Positions 1-9,449 are shown, counted from the first letter of the stretch. The stretch is DNA of 64,000 nt from Pseudomonadota bacterium (GCA_023422775.1 JAFAGM010000044.1:1-64000); one strand, 5' to 3'. Notes: generated by a model not told the origin, from the letters alone. A program made the numbers and translations.

Positions 1-84
1 GCGGGGATCCAGTACGCCGCGGCTTATCGGTTCAATCATTGACGTCTCTGGAATACTGGATCCCCGCCTGCGCGGGGATGACGA
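1..84. repeat. Family B palindromic intergenic repeat, cut by window start
   Basis: The outer arms read GCGGGGATCCAGTA at the left and TACTGGATCCCCGC at 53-67, so the element folds back on itself. It is followed by a second small palindrome (CCCCGCCTGCGCGGGG). A related copy lies at 54651-54750. The left end may extend beyond the window. Confidence 0.7.
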
Positions 85-131
85 TACCGGATTAAATGTC
101 GAGAATAGGACTCGGCATGCCGCGCCGGCAC

Positions 132-1031
132 CTAACGCGCCGCCTCGATCCAATCCGCCGCCCCGCGCCACAGCGTGTCGCGATGCTCGCGCCTGAAGAA
201 CCCCATGTGCCCGATCCCGCTGGCATGGGCCTCTGCGGGCGTCACGGTGATGATCTCGGGACGGATCGAGGTAAATCCCGAACACAGGAGTTCAACCGCC
301 GGCCGCGTCGCCCAGGGATCGTCGGAGATGCAGAGCGCGCGCAACGCGCCCTTGTATTTCGGAAAATTCTGTAGCGCGTCGAGTTCGGCGTCGTCGAACA
401 GATAGCGCGGGCTCATTACCCAGCGGGCCCACTGCAGGAATGCGTCCTTCGGCAGGTCCATGCCGAGGCCGGCCTTGCCCGGCAGGTAGCCGAGCGAGCG
501 GGCGAGCGGAACGCCCACGAAATTCAGGATGGCGTAAACGCGATACCGCTCCGGCGCCGTCATCAGTTTCCAGTAGCCGGCCTGCGCCGCAATGAAGAGC
601 GCGCGCGGGATCTCCGTGTTGTTCGGTAGCAGGCCGAGCGCCTGGCCGCCGAAGGAATGTCCGACATAGGCGAACGGCAACGCCTTGTAGCGCTCGCGCA
701 TCCACGACACCGCGGCGGTGATGTCCTGCGCCGCCCAGTCCGACATCGAGGCCTTGAAGCCGCCCAGCGACTTCATCGCCTTGGGCCTCGAGCCACCGAT
801 GCCGCGATAGTCGTAGGTCAGTACCGCGCAGCCGCGCCCGGCGAGATAGCCGGCAAAACCCCGGTAGAGCCTGCGCGGCACGGCGGTGGCCGAATTGATC
901 AGCACGGCGTGGTGCTTGGCCCCGCGGGGCAGAAACAGCGTCGCGCCCAGCGGGTGGCCATCCATCGCAGGCACGGTGATGTCGTCGATGAAAACGTCGT
1001 CCATCCCGGTGTCGGCCACCGCCAGCTCCAT
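132..1031 (-). CDS. Alpha/beta hydrolase family protein
   Basis: A 299-residue protein with the alpha/beta-hydrolase nucleophile elbow GHSFGG (Ser126), preceded by the typical strand-turn TYDYRGIGGS (about 73-81). A C-terminal GHMGFF segment is a candidate for the catalytic His. It resembles the serine aminopeptidase S33 / YheT-like hydrolase group. The substrate cannot be told from sequence. The start gives MELAVADTG without a strong ribosome binding site; Met10 is an alternative. It is divergent from the DAHP synthase gene across about 190 bp, so it is probably a single-gene unit. Confidence 0.85.
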   Translation of the reverse strand: MELAVADTGMDDVFIDDITVPAMDGHPLGATLFLPRGAKHHAVLINSATAVPRRLYRGFAGYLAGRGCAVLTYDYRGIGGSRPKAMKSLGGFKASMSDWAAQDITAAVSWMRERYKALPFAYVGHSFGGQALGLLPNNTEIPRALFIAAQAGYWKLMTAPERYRVYAILNFVGVPLARSLGYLPGKAGLGMDLPKDAFLQWARWVMSPRYLFDDAELDALQNFPKYKGALRALCISDDPWATRPAVELLCSGFTSIRPEIITVTPAEAHASGIGHMGFFRREHRDTLWRGAADWIEAAR

Positions 1032-1218
1032 CTAAGGTTTAGTGAGCGGCCATAGCAAATGCGAATTCGGATTTTGCCGCAAGGGCTTGTCCGGACTGGT
1101 GGAAATCTAACTGGCGGTCGGCCCGCGGCCTGTGTATAACGCGGCCTCTGTAGCCGCCGGCCCGGCAATACTTCAGCGAAGACGGGTAAGTCGCGGTTTT
1201 TGCTCAGGAGTTGACGTC

Positions 1219-2607
1219 ATGTCCGAGCGGTGGACGCCCGAAAGCTGGCGCACCAAGCCGGTGCTGCAGGTGCCCGATTATCCCGATGCCAAGGCATTGG
1301 GCGATGTCGAGGCGCAGCTTGCGACCTTTCCGCCGCTGGTGTTCGCCGGCGAGGCGCGCAACCTGAAAAAGGCACTGGCCCGCGTGGCCGCCGGCGAAGC
1401 CTTCCTGCTGCAGGGCGGCGATTGCGCCGAGAGCTTTGCCGAGCACGGCGCCAACAACATCCGCGATTTTTTCCGCGTGCTGCTGCAGATGGCCGTGGTC
1501 CTCACCTATGCCGGCGCGCTGCCGGTGGTGAAGGTCGGCCGCATTGCCGGACAGTTTGCCAAGCCGCGCTCGTCGAACACCGAGAAGGTCAATGGCGTCG
1601 AACTGCCGAGCTACCGCGGCGACATCATCAACGACATCGCGTTCACGCCGGAGGCGCGCATCCCGGATCCGCAGCGCCAGTTGATGGCGTACCGGCAGTC
1701 GGCGGCGACGCTCAACCTGCTGCGCGCGTTCGCGACCGGCGGTTTCGCCAATCTCGGCAGCGTGCATCAATGGATGCTCGGCTTCCTCAAGGATTCGCCG
1801 CAGTCGCGCCGGTACAAGGAACTGGCCGACCGCATCTCGGACGCGCTGAACTTCATGCGCGCCTGCGGGCTCGATCTCGAAAGCCATCCCGAACTGCGCG
1901 CCACCGATTTCTACACCAGCCATGAGGCGCTGCTGCTGGGCTATGAGCAGGCCTTCACCCGGGTCGATTCCACCACCGGCGACTGGTACGCAACCTCAGG
2001 CCACATGCTCTGGATCGGCGACCGCACCCGCCAGCTCGACCACGGCCATGTCGAATATTTCCGCGGCATCAAGAATCCGATCGGCCTGAAATGCGGCCCG
2101 TCGCTGAAGCCGGACGAGCTCCTGAAGCTGATCGACATCCTCAATCCCGACAACGAGGCGGGACGGCTGACGCTGATCAACCGCTTCGGTTCCGACAAGG
2201 TCGGCGATCACCTCGCGCCGCTGATCCGCGCCGTGCAGCGGGAAGGGCGTGTCGTGGTCTGGTCCTGCGATCCGATGCACGGCAACACCATCACCTCGAC
2301 CTCGGGCTACAAGACCCGGCCGTTCGACCGCGTGCTGTCGGAGGTGAAGTCGTTCTTCGCGATCCATGCCGCCGAAGGCACCCATGCCGGCGGCGTGCAC
2401 CTGGAAATGACCGGGCAGGACGTCACCGAATGCATCGGCGGCGCCCGCGCCATCACCGACGAGGACCTCAACGACCGCTATCACACGGTCTGCGACCCCC
2501 GCCTCAATGCCGAACAATCGATCGACATGGCCTTCCTGATCGCCGAACTGCTCAAGCAGGAGCGTGCGGGCAAGGACAAGCCGATGCCGGCTGCAGCGGG
2601 ATTGTGA
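1219..2607 (+). CDS. Class II 3-deoxy-7-phosphoheptulonate (DAHP) synthase
   Basis: Catalyses the first step of the shikimate pathway, condensing phosphoenolpyruvate and erythrose 4-phosphate. The 462-residue product matches the plant-like class II family over its full length: WTPESWR near the N-terminus, QGGDCAESF (metal-binding Cys69), KCGPS, and a MHGNT segment in the C-terminal half. The ATG at 1219 is chosen over the in-frame GTG at 1132 because CAGGAG sits 8 bp upstream and class II enzymes begin near the WTPESWR motif. dgkA starts 1 bp after the stop, so the two are probably cotranscribed. Confidence 0.95.
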   Translation: MSERWTPESWRTKPVLQVPDYPDAKALGDVEAQLATFPPLVFAGEARNLKKALARVAAGEAFLLQGGDCAESFAEHGANNIRDFFRVLLQMAVVLTYAGALPVVKVGRIAGQFAKPRSSNTEKVNGVELPSYRGDIINDIAFTPEARIPDPQRQLMAYRQSAATLNLLRAFATGGFANLGSVHQWMLGFLKDSPQSRRYKELADRISDALNFMRACGLDLESHPELRATDFYTSHEALLLGYEQAFTRVDSTTGDWYATSGHMLWIGDRTRQLDHGHVEYFRGIKNPIGLKCGPSLKPDELLKLIDILNPDNEAGRLTLINRFGSDKVGDHLAPLIRAVQREGRVVVWSCDPMHGNTITSTSGYKTRPFDRVLSEVKSFFAIHAAEGTHAGGVHLEMTGQDVTECIGGARAITDEDLNDRYHTVCDPRLNAEQSIDMAFLIAELLKQERAGKDKPMPAAAGL

Positions 2608-2608
2608 C

Positions 2609-2962
2609 TTGCTGCGACTTTGGCGGGCCACGATCAACACGCGCAACGGCCTCGCATTTGCGATCCGGTCGGAGCAGGCCGTTCGCGAGGAAATATTTGC
2701 GCTGATGCTTTCGGTGCCGCTGGCCTGGCTGGTCGGCGCGAGCGTGATGCGCCGGGTCGAACTGGTCGCGGCCGTGGCGTTCGTGCTGGTGGTCGAGATC
2801 CTCAATACCGCGATCGAAAAGCTCGCCGACCGCCTCACCACCGACCACGATCCGCAGATCGGGCGGGTCAAGGACATGGGTTCAGCGGCGGTCGGCGTCG
2901 CGCTGCTGATGGCCGGCACCTTCTGGCTGTTTGCCATCGCTGAACGCATAGGCGCGTTCTAA
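2609..2962 (+). CDS. dgkA: Diacylglycerol kinase (DgkA family)
   Basis: A small integral membrane kinase of 117 residues, the usual DgkA length. It recycles diacylglycerol to phosphatidic acid at the inner membrane. The characteristic segment EILNTAIEKLADR, with the conserved Glu-Asn pair of the active site, and three hydrophobic helices are visible. No ATG fits the N-terminus; the TTG at 2609 gives LLRLWRATINTRNG, which matches the expected family start. It begins 1 bp after the DAHP synthase stop, suggesting translational coupling. The gene ends in an 18-bp perfect hairpin with a T-rich tail. Confidence 0.92.
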   Translation: MLRLWRATINTRNGLAFAIRSEQAVREEIFALMLSVPLAWLVGASVMRRVELVAAVAFVLVVEILNTAIEKLADRLTTDHDPQIGRVKDMGSAAVGVALLMAGTFWLFAIAERIGAF

Positions 2963-3012
2963 GATATGCGGTTCTGATCTCGATCAGAACCGCATATCTA
3001 AGTTTTTGTTTT
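2962..3012 (+). terminator. Perfect 18-bp stem-loop with T-rich tail after dgkA
   Basis: AGATATGCGGTTCTGATC at 2962-2979 pairs perfectly with 2982-2999 around a 2-nt centre, followed by AAGTTTTTGTTTT. This fits a rho-independent terminator. It is also the hairpin end of a family C repeat. Confidence 0.7.
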
Positions 3013-3060
3013 GACGCGTTTTCTTCACGCGAACCGGTATCCACTTCGCTGGAAAACGCT
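2962..3060 (-). repeat. Family C dispersed repeat, copy 1
   Basis: Read on the minus strand it runs GCGTTTTCCAGCGAAGTGG, ATACCGGTTCGCGTGAAG, AAAACGCGTCAAAACAAAAA and then the GGTTCTGAT hairpin. Copies are at 12245-12341, 46430-46467 (partial) and 51996-52094. This copy supplies spurious N-terminal codons to the nadE frame (from 3011), a reason to prefer the later nadE start. Confidence 0.8.
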
Positions 3061-3109
3061 ACGAAGCAATCATTTGCAGTTTGCCCTTGTGCGAGGCACC
3101 ATCGCTTCC

Positions 3110-4861
3110 ATGACCCAAACCACCTTTACGATCACGCTGGCCCAGCTAAACCCAACGGTCGGCGATGTCGCCGGAAACGCCGCCAAGGCGCGCGTGGCGC
3201 GCGACAAGGCGAAGGCCGACGGCGCCGATCTCGTGGTGTTGCCGGAACTGTTCATCACCGGATACCCGCCGGAAGACCTGGTTTTGAAGCCGGCCTTCCA
3301 GGCCGCCTGCCGTGCTGCCGTCGAGGAACTGGCGCGCGAAACCAAAGGTGGCGGCCCGGCGATGCTGATCGGCACGCCCTGGGTCGAGGAGGGCAAGCTC
3401 TATAACGCCTGTGCGCTGCTCGATCAGGGCCGTATCGCCGCCCTGCGCTTCAAGGCCAACCTGCCGAATTACGGTGTGTTCGACGAGAAGCGGCTGTTTG
3501 CGCGCGGTCCCGCCGCGGGGCCGGTGACCGTGAAGGGCGTCCGGGTCGGCGTTCCCATCTGCGAAGACATCTGGCTCGAAGAGTCCGAGGAATACGAGAA
3601 CGTCGTCGAGTGCCTCGCCGAGACCGGCGCGGAAATCCTGGTCGTGCCGAACGGCTCGCCCTATGCGCGCGACAAGAACGATCTGCGGCTGTCGATCGCG
3701 GTGGCTCGTGTTACCGAGAGCGGCCTGCCGCTGGTCTATCTCAACCAGATTGGCGGGCAGGACGAACTGGTGTTCGATGGCGCATCGTTCGCGCTCAACG
3801 CCGATCTTTCGGTCGCGGCGCAACTGCCCGCATTCGAGGAAAACATCACCACGCTGCAATGGACCAGGGGCGCCGACGGCTGGCGCTGTTCAGGCCCGGT
3901 GGCACCGCTCGTCGAGGGCGACAAGGGCGACTACGCGGCCTGCGTGCTGGGCCTGCGCGATTACGTCCGCAAGAACGGATTTCCGGGCGTCCTGCTCGGC
4001 GTCTCCGGCGGCATCGATTCCGCGCTCTGCGCGGCGATCGCGGTCGACGCGCTCGGTGCCGACCAGGTCCGCGGCGTGATGCTGCCGTTTCGCTTCACCG
4101 CGCAGGTTTCGCTCGACGATGCGGCGAAGCTCGCGAAGGCGCTCGGCTTTTCCTACGAGGTGCTGCCGATCGCGGACGCCGTCAACGGATTCGAAAATAT
4201 CCTGTCAAAACCCTTCGCGGGGCTGCCGCGCGACATCACCGAAGAGAATCTGCAGGCACGTACCCGCGGCACACTGCTGATGGCGATTTCCAACAAGACC
4301 GGCGCGATGGTGGTCACGACCGGTAACAAGTCGGAAATGTCGGTCGGCTACGCCACGCTCTATGGCGACATGAACGGCGGCTTCAACCCGATCAAGGACA
4401 TCTACAAGAGCGAAGTGTTTCGGCTCTCGAGCCTGCGCAACGAATGGAAGCCGGACGGCGCGCTCGGGCCATCCGGCGAGGTGATCCCGGTCAACATCAT
4501 CGTGCGGCCGCCGACGGCGGAGTTGCGCGAGAACCAGACCGACCAGGACTCGCTGCCGCCTTATGACGTGCTCGACGGCATCCTCGAACGGCTGGTGGAG
4601 CGCGAGGAGCCGCTGGCCTCGATCATCGCGGCCGGCTACCCGGCCGACGTGGTGACGCGCGTCGACCGCCTGCTCAACATCGCCGAATACAAGCGGCGGC
4701 AGGCTGCGCCGGGCGTCAAGGTGACGGAGAAGAATTTCGGCCGCGACCGCCGCTATCCCATCACCAACCGCTTCCGCGACAACGGCAAGGCGCTGCCCGA
4801 GCCCGACGAGAAGCTGGTCGCGCGCGCCGGCCGGGCGTCGGCAGACGTATTCGACGGATAG
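3110..4861 (+). CDS. nadE: Glutamine-dependent NAD+ synthetase
   Basis: Makes NAD+ from deamido-NAD+, ATP and glutamine. The 583-residue protein has an N-terminal nitrilase-type glutaminase domain with the Glu-Lys-Cys triad (Glu46 in LPELFITGY, Lys115 in FKANLPNYG, Cys151 in PICEDIW) and a C-terminal synthetase domain with the ATP pyrophosphatase loop SGGIDSA near residue 300. The ATG at 3110 is used because the upstream 33 codons derive from a family C repeat and MTQTTFTITLAQLNPT is the natural domain start. It converges with the oxidase operon. Confidence 0.96.
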   Translation: MTQTTFTITLAQLNPTVGDVAGNAAKARVARDKAKADGADLVVLPELFITGYPPEDLVLKPAFQAACRAAVEELARETKGGGPAMLIGTPWVEEGKLYNACALLDQGRIAALRFKANLPNYGVFDEKRLFARGPAAGPVTVKGVRVGVPICEDIWLEESEEYENVVECLAETGAEILVVPNGSPYARDKNDLRLSIAVARVTESGLPLVYLNQIGGQDELVFDGASFALNADLSVAAQLPAFEENITTLQWTRGADGWRCSGPVAPLVEGDKGDYAACVLGLRDYVRKNGFPGVLLGVSGGIDSALCAAIAVDALGADQVRGVMLPFRFTAQVSLDDAAKLAKALGFSYEVLPIADAVNGFENILSKPFAGLPRDITEENLQARTRGTLLMAISNKTGAMVVTTGNKSEMSVGYATLYGDMNGGFNPIKDIYKSEVFRLSSLRNEWKPDGALGPSGEVIPVNIIVRPPTAELRENQTDQDSLPPYDVLDGILERLVEREEPLASIIAAGYPADVVTRVDRLLNIAEYKRRQAAPGVKVTEKNFGRDRRYPITNRFRDNGKALPEPDEKLVARAGRASADVFDG

Positions 4862-4918
4862 GCGTGGTGAATTGCGAACGCGGCATCGCGCCCTGATCCG
4901 GCGCAGCGACGGCAGTTC

Positions 4919-5320
4919 CTACGTCAGCGGCGCGAAGAACAACGCCCGTATCAGGTGCGTATATTCGGATTCGAAAACCATGATGGCGACGAAAACCAGC
5001 ACCGCCACCGGCGGCAGCAGGATGGCATAGACCAGCGCCAGCCGCTCCCAGGCCATGTGCATGAAGACGGCGACGATCAGGCCCGCCTTGAGCACCATGA
5101 ACAGCAGGATCAGCGACCATCTGAGATAGCCCTGGAGGTGGAAATAGTCGACCATGTAGGAGCACGCGCTGAGAACGAACAACCATCCCCAGACCACGAG
5201 ATAGAGCTTGATCGGATGCTGCTGTCCCTTCTCGTGCGTGGCTCCAGCTGCGATCGTGTCATGCATATGGGCATGCAGCGAAGGTTGATGTCCTTCCAGA
5301 CGTACCGCCACGTTTGTCAT
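4919..5320 (-). CDS. Cytochrome oxidase subunit IV-like membrane protein
   Basis: A 133-residue protein with three predicted transmembrane helices (roughly 40-60, 70-92 and 98-120), the layout of the prokaryotic cytochrome c oxidase subunit IV / CyoD-type family. The segment FMVLKAGLIVAVFMHM is typical. It is the last gene of the coxMNOP-type operon, starting 9 bp after the coxP stop, and probably stabilises the oxidase complex. The His-containing N-terminal tail is soluble. Confidence 0.85.
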   Translation of the reverse strand: MTNVAVRLEGHQPSLHAHMHDTIAAGATHEKGQQHPIKLYLVVWGWLFVLSACSYMVDYFHLQGYLRWSLILLFMVLKAGLIVAVFMHMAWERLALVYAILLPPVAVLVFVAIMVFESEYTHLIRALFFAPLT

Positions 5321-5329
5321 GCGCTGACC

Positions 5330-6052
5330 TCACCACAGGTAAAAGAAGGCAAAGATGAACACCCACACCAGATCGACGAAGTGCCAGTAGAGGCCGGTGA
5401 TCTCGACGATCTCGTAACGGCCCTTCCTGCTGGTGAAGAAGCCGCGCCTTTCGACGTCGAAGTCTCCGCGCCAGACCTTTCGCGCTATCACGATCAGGAA
5501 GATCACGCCGATCGTCACGTGGGTGCCGTGGAAGCCCGTGATCATGAAGAAGCTGGAGCCGAATTGCGCGGCTCCCCACGGGTTTTCCCAGGGCCGCACG
5601 CCCTCCATGATCAGCTTGGTCCATTCGAACGCCTGCATGCCGACGAATGTTGCGCCGAGGGCTGCCGTGAGCAGCATCAACAGGGCGGTTTTGACTCGGT
5701 CACGGCGGTAGCCGAAATTGACGGCCATCGCCATGGTCCCGCTGCTGCTGATCAGGACGAAGGTCATGATCGCGATCAGGATGAGGGGGATGTGGTGCCC
5801 GGCGATCTCGAGCGCGAACACCTCGCTCGGATTTGGCCACGGTACGGTCGTGGACATTCGCGCGGTCATGTAGGACAGCAGGAAGCAACTGAAGATGAAG
5901 GTGTCGCTCAGGAGGAAGATCCACATCATGGCCTTCCCCCAGGAGACATTCTTGAAGGCGCGCTGGTCCGAGGACCAGTCGGCAACGATGCCGCGCAGGC
6001 CGTCGGCCAGTGCGGGCGATTCCCGGGGTGTTGTCAGCACGGTGTCTGCCAT
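5330..6052 (-). CDS. coxP: Cytochrome c oxidase subunit III (CoxP-like)
   Basis: A 240-residue heme-copper oxidase subunit III with several transmembrane helices. FEWTKLIMEG and the SSFFMITGFHGTHVTIG segment, with its conserved Gly-His, are hallmarks, as is the C-terminal YWHFVDLVWVFIF. It belongs to an operon ordered II-I-III-III, the arrangement described for Bradyrhizobium coxMNOP, where CoxO and CoxP are both subunit III homologues. It follows coxO by 10 bp. Confidence 0.9.
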   Translation of the reverse strand: MADTVLTTPRESPALADGLRGIVADWSSDQRAFKNVSWGKAMMWIFLLSDTFIFSCFLLSYMTARMSTTVPWPNPSEVFALEIAGHHIPLILIAIMTFVLISSSGTMAMAVNFGYRRDRVKTALLMLLTAALGATFVGMQAFEWTKLIMEGVRPWENPWGAAQFGSSFFMITGFHGTHVTIGVIFLIVIARKVWRGDFDVERRGFFTSRKGRYEIVEITGLYWHFVDLVWVFIFAFFYLW

Positions 6053-6062
6053 CTGGTCTCCC

Positions 6063-6767
6063 CTAGCTGAGCAATCGGCGGCAGATGTCGACGAAGTCGT
6101 CCGTCCAGCCCGTCAGCAGGCCAAGAAGGACCAGCCAGACCAGCAGCAGGAAATGCCAGTAGATGGTGCAGAGCTCGACGCTCAGGCGCACGTGCGCCAA
6201 CTCGGCGCCACGCCACACCCTGGCGATCGTTCTGCCGAGCGCCACCAGGCCGCCCATCAGATGCAGCCCGTGCGCCGCGGTGATCATGTAGAAAAAGGAA
6301 TTGGCTGGATTGGACGCGACGAAATAGCCCGCGGCCCGCAGTTGTTGCCACGCCAGCAATTGCCCGATCAGGAACGTAACGGCAGAGGTTCCCCCCGCGC
6401 ACAGGCCGATGATGACGTTTGCCATGTCGTCCCGGCGCGCGGCGAGGTACGCCCATTGCAGCGCGACGCTGCTCAGGACCAGGACGCCGGTGTTGAACCA
6501 CAATAGCCCCGGCACGGGCAGGGTCCGCCAGTCCACCATGTTCATGCGCATCGCGTACGCGCTCATGAAAAGGGCGAACAGTGAGCCGGCGACGGCGAGA
6601 AACACTCCCAGTCCGATTTTCGCGGCCGGCCAGGTCATTGCATCCGCACCCGGAAGATCGCCCGCGCTGCCTGCTTCCAGCCAGGGCTTGGCCATCAGTC
6701 GTTGCTGCGAGAGCCACCATCCGACGATGATGGCGATGACAGCCATGAACAGCACGATGGCGCTCAT
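6063..6767 (-). CDS. coxO: Second subunit III-like oxidase protein (CoxO-like)
   Basis: A 234-residue membrane protein, divergent but recognisable as subunit III by the C-terminal pattern SFFYMITAAHGLHLMGG and YWHFLLLVWLVL. Its start overlaps the coxN stop as ATGA (6764-6767), indicating translational coupling. Two subunit III-like genes in tandem distinguish coxMNOP-type operons from the ordinary aa3 oxidase. Each lacks part of the canonical seven-helix layout, so they may act together; that is an inference. Confidence 0.87.
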   Translation of the reverse strand: MSAIVLFMAVIAIIVGWWLSQQRLMAKPWLEAGSAGDLPGADAMTWPAAKIGLGVFLAVAGSLFALFMSAYAMRMNMVDWRTLPVPGLLWFNTGVLVLSSVALQWAYLAARRDDMANVIIGLCAGGTSAVTFLIGQLLAWQQLRAAGYFVASNPANSFFYMITAAHGLHLMGGLVALGRTIARVWRGAELAHVRLSVELCTIYWHFLLLVWLVLLGLLTGWTDDFVDICRRLLS

Positions 6768-8539
6768 GGAGCGGCCCCCTGAAGCGCCGGCGTCGTTCGT
6801 GGCTGGTTCTGCGGAATGAAGTCCTGCGCGGCACCGGGCACGCTGTAGTCATAGGCCCATCGATAGACCACCGGGAGTTCCTTGCCCCAGTTGCCGTGCC
6901 CGGGTGGGGTCTCCGGCGTCTGCCACTCCAGTGTCGTCGCCCGCCACGGATTGCCGCCTGAAGGCCGGCCCCTGAACAGGCTCCAGACAAGGTTGAACAG
7001 GAACACCATCTGCGCGAAGCCCACGATCAGGGCCATGATGGAGATAAAGGCATTGAGCGTGTGGGTCGATGACGGGATGAACGCCGCTTCGCCGATGTCG
7101 TGATACCGGCGCGGTACGCCGAGCAGTCCGATATAGTGCATCGGGAAGAAGATCAGGTAGGCGCCGAGGAACGTAACCCAGAAGTGGAACTTGCCCAGCA
7201 CGTCGTTGAGCATCCGTCCAGTCATCTTGGGGTACCAGTGATAGATCGCGCCCATCACAACCATGATCGGTGCCACGCCCATCACCATGTGGAAATGCGC
7301 GACGACGAACATGGTGTCCGAAAGCGGGACGTCCACGACGACGTTGCCGAGGAAGAGGCCGGTGAGCCCGCCGTTCACGAACGTGATGATGAAGCCGAGG
7401 GCGAACAGCATCGGGACCGTGAGGTGGATGTCGCCGCGCCACAGGGTGAGAATCCAGTTGTAGACCTTGATCGCGGTCGGGATCGCGATAATCAGCGTCG
7501 TCGTGGCGAAGAAGAAGCCGAAATGCGGGTGCATGCCGCTCACATACATGTGGTGCGCCCATACGATGAAGCTGAGCGCGCCGATTCCGACGATCGCCCA
7601 GACCATCATGCGATAGCCGAAGATGTTCTTCCGCGCGTGCGTGCTGATCAGGTCGGACACGATGCCGAAGGCCGGAAGCGCTACGATGTAGACTTCGGGA
7701 TGGCCGAAGAACCAGAACAGGTGCTGGAACAGGATCGGGCTGCCGCCGCCGTACTTCATCTGCTGTCCCATCTCGACCAGGGCCGGCATGAAGAAGCTGG
7801 TTCCCAGCAGGCGGTCGAACAGCATCATGACGGAGGCGACGAACAGCGCCGGGAAAGCCAATAGCGCCATCACGGTGGCCGTGAAGATGCCCCATACGGT
7901 GAGGGGCATACGCATCAGCGTCATGCCGCGCGTGCGCGCCTGCAGTACCGTCACGACGTAGTTCAGCCCGCCCATCGTGAAGCCGATGATGAACAGGATC
8001 AGCGAGGCAAGCATGAGAACGATGCCCCAGTCCTGTCCGGGGGTGCCGGAAAGGATCGCCTGCGGCGGATACAGCGTCCAGCCGGCGCCGGTTGGCCCGC
8101 CAGGCACGAAGAAGGTCGACGCCAGCACGATAACGGCGAGCAGGTAGACCCAGTAGCTCAGCATGTTCACGTAGGGGAAGACCATGTCGCGCGCGCCGAC
8201 CATCAGCGGGATGAGGTAGTTGCCGAAGCCGCCCAGGAACAGCGCCGTGAGCAGGTAGATCACCATGATCATGCCGTGCATGGTGATGAACTGGAGATAT
8301 TGATTGGCGTCGATAAAGGAGAACGTGCCGGGGAATCCCAGTTGCAGCCGCATCAGCCACGACAGCACCAGGGCCACCAGCCCGATTGCCGTCGCCGTGA
8401 GCGAGTACTGGATGGCGATGATCTTGGCATCCTGCGAAAAGACGTAGTGCGTCCACCAGCTTTTGGGGTGATAGAGCTCGACCTCCGGCACTTCGGCAGG
8501 CGGGGCGTCTGCGATTGCGTCATACGGGACATCGACCAT
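6764..8539 (-). CDS. coxN: Cytochrome c oxidase subunit I (CoxN-like)
   Basis: The catalytic heme-copper subunit, 591 residues with about 12 transmembrane helices. It reduces O2 to water and pumps protons. Visible ligands and motifs are a low-spin heme His in TMHGMIMVIY, FFGHPEVYI (CuB His, cross-linked Tyr and proton-channel Glu), the paired His of VWAHHMYVSG, and VAHFHMVMG (heme a and a3 His). The GHPEVY motif marks an A-type oxidase with an intact D-channel Glu. It is 76 bp downstream of coxM and overlaps coxO by 4 bp. Confidence 0.96.
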   Translation of the reverse strand: MVDVPYDAIADAPPAEVPEVELYHPKSWWTHYVFSQDAKIIAIQYSLTATAIGLVALVLSWLMRLQLGFPGTFSFIDANQYLQFITMHGMIMVIYLLTALFLGGFGNYLIPLMVGARDMVFPYVNMLSYWVYLLAVIVLASTFFVPGGPTGAGWTLYPPQAILSGTPGQDWGIVLMLASLILFIIGFTMGGLNYVVTVLQARTRGMTLMRMPLTVWGIFTATVMALLAFPALFVASVMMLFDRLLGTSFFMPALVEMGQQMKYGGGSPILFQHLFWFFGHPEVYIVALPAFGIVSDLISTHARKNIFGYRMMVWAIVGIGALSFIVWAHHMYVSGMHPHFGFFFATTTLIIAIPTAIKVYNWILTLWRGDIHLTVPMLFALGFIITFVNGGLTGLFLGNVVVDVPLSDTMFVVAHFHMVMGVAPIMVVMGAIYHWYPKMTGRMLNDVLGKFHFWVTFLGAYLIFFPMHYIGLLGVPRRYHDIGEAAFIPSSTHTLNAFISIMALIVGFAQMVFLFNLVWSLFRGRPSGGNPWRATTLEWQTPETPPGHGNWGKELPVVYRWAYDYSVPGAAQDFIPQNQPRTTPALQGAAP

Positions 8540-8615
8540 CGAACTACCTCCCTGGTCGTTTCCACCAGCGGCGATGAGCTGGTCTCGCGCTCAATCATCC
8601 ACGCAAAGGCGCTTC

Positions 8616-9449
8616 CTACTCATCGCCGGATTTGTACGTCGCCTTCATAACGGCGCTTCGGCCGGACAATTCCGCAAACGTCTTCTGCTTCGCCAGCCAC
8701 GCCTGATACTCAGGCTCGTCGTCAACGATGACCTTCGCGCGCATCTGCGCGTGCGCAGCGCCACAGAGCTCGGCGCAGAGAACGTCGAATGTTCCGGTTC
8801 GGATCGGGGTCATCCAGAAATAGGTGACCATGCCCGGGACCATGTCCATCTTGGCGCGGAATTCGGGCACATAGAAATCGTGCAGCACATCGAGCGAGCG
8901 GAGCAAAACCTTGACCGGCTTCCCGACAGGGAGGTGCAGGTCGTCGCTCGCGATGACGACGTCGTCCTGCCCGTGCCGGTCATCGGGGTTCACGCCCAAC
9001 GGGTTGTCGGCGCTGACGAAGCGAACGTCGGTCGTACCCATCCGGCCGTCCTTGCCGGGCAGGCGGAAGCTCCAGTTCCATTGCTGGCCCATGACTTCGA
9101 TTTCGGTCGCGTCGGCCGGCACCGTGATGAACTGGTGCCAGACGATCAGGCCGGGCGCCAGCATCGCTCCGACGCCGACCGCAGTCCCGATGGTGAGCCA
9201 CCATTCAAGCCGCTTGTTCTCGGGATTGTAGTCCGCCCGTCTTCCTTCCTTGTGATGAAAGCGGAAGACGCAATAGGCCATGAACGCGATGACCGCGAAG
9301 AAAACCGCACCGGTGATCCAGAACGTGATGCTGATGGTGTGGTCGATGTAGCTCCAGTTAGTGGCAATCGGCGTCCACCACCACGGGCTGTAGATGTGAA
9401 ACAGCACCGAGCCGACCGCAACCAGAAGCAGTATGAAGGCGACAACCAT
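8616..9449 (-). CDS. coxM: Cytochrome c oxidase subunit II (CoxM-like)
   Basis: A membrane-anchored cupredoxin subunit that passes electrons from cytochrome c through the CuA centre. The CuA loop CAELCGAAHAQM has both Cys, Glu, His and Met in place, and the upstream His is in VLHDFYVPEF. Three hydrophobic N-terminal stretches are present. The ATG at 9449 is chosen because AGAAGGAG lies at ideal distance; an in-frame start at 9509 adds 20 unlikely residues. It is the first gene of the operon, so the promoter should lie upstream, toward the DUF2189 gene. Confidence 0.94.
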   Translation of the reverse strand: MVVAFILLLVAVGSVLFHIYSPWWWTPIATNWSYIDHTISITFWITGAVFFAVIAFMAYCVFRFHHKEGRRADYNPENKRLEWWLTIGTAVGVGAMLAPGLIVWHQFITVPADATEIEVMGQQWNWSFRLPGKDGRMGTTDVRFVSADNPLGVNPDDRHGQDDVVIASDDLHLPVGKPVKVLLRSLDVLHDFYVPEFRAKMDMVPGMVTYFWMTPIRTGTFDVLCAELCGAAHAQMRAKVIVDDEPEYQAWLAKQKTFAELSGRSAVMKATYKSGDE

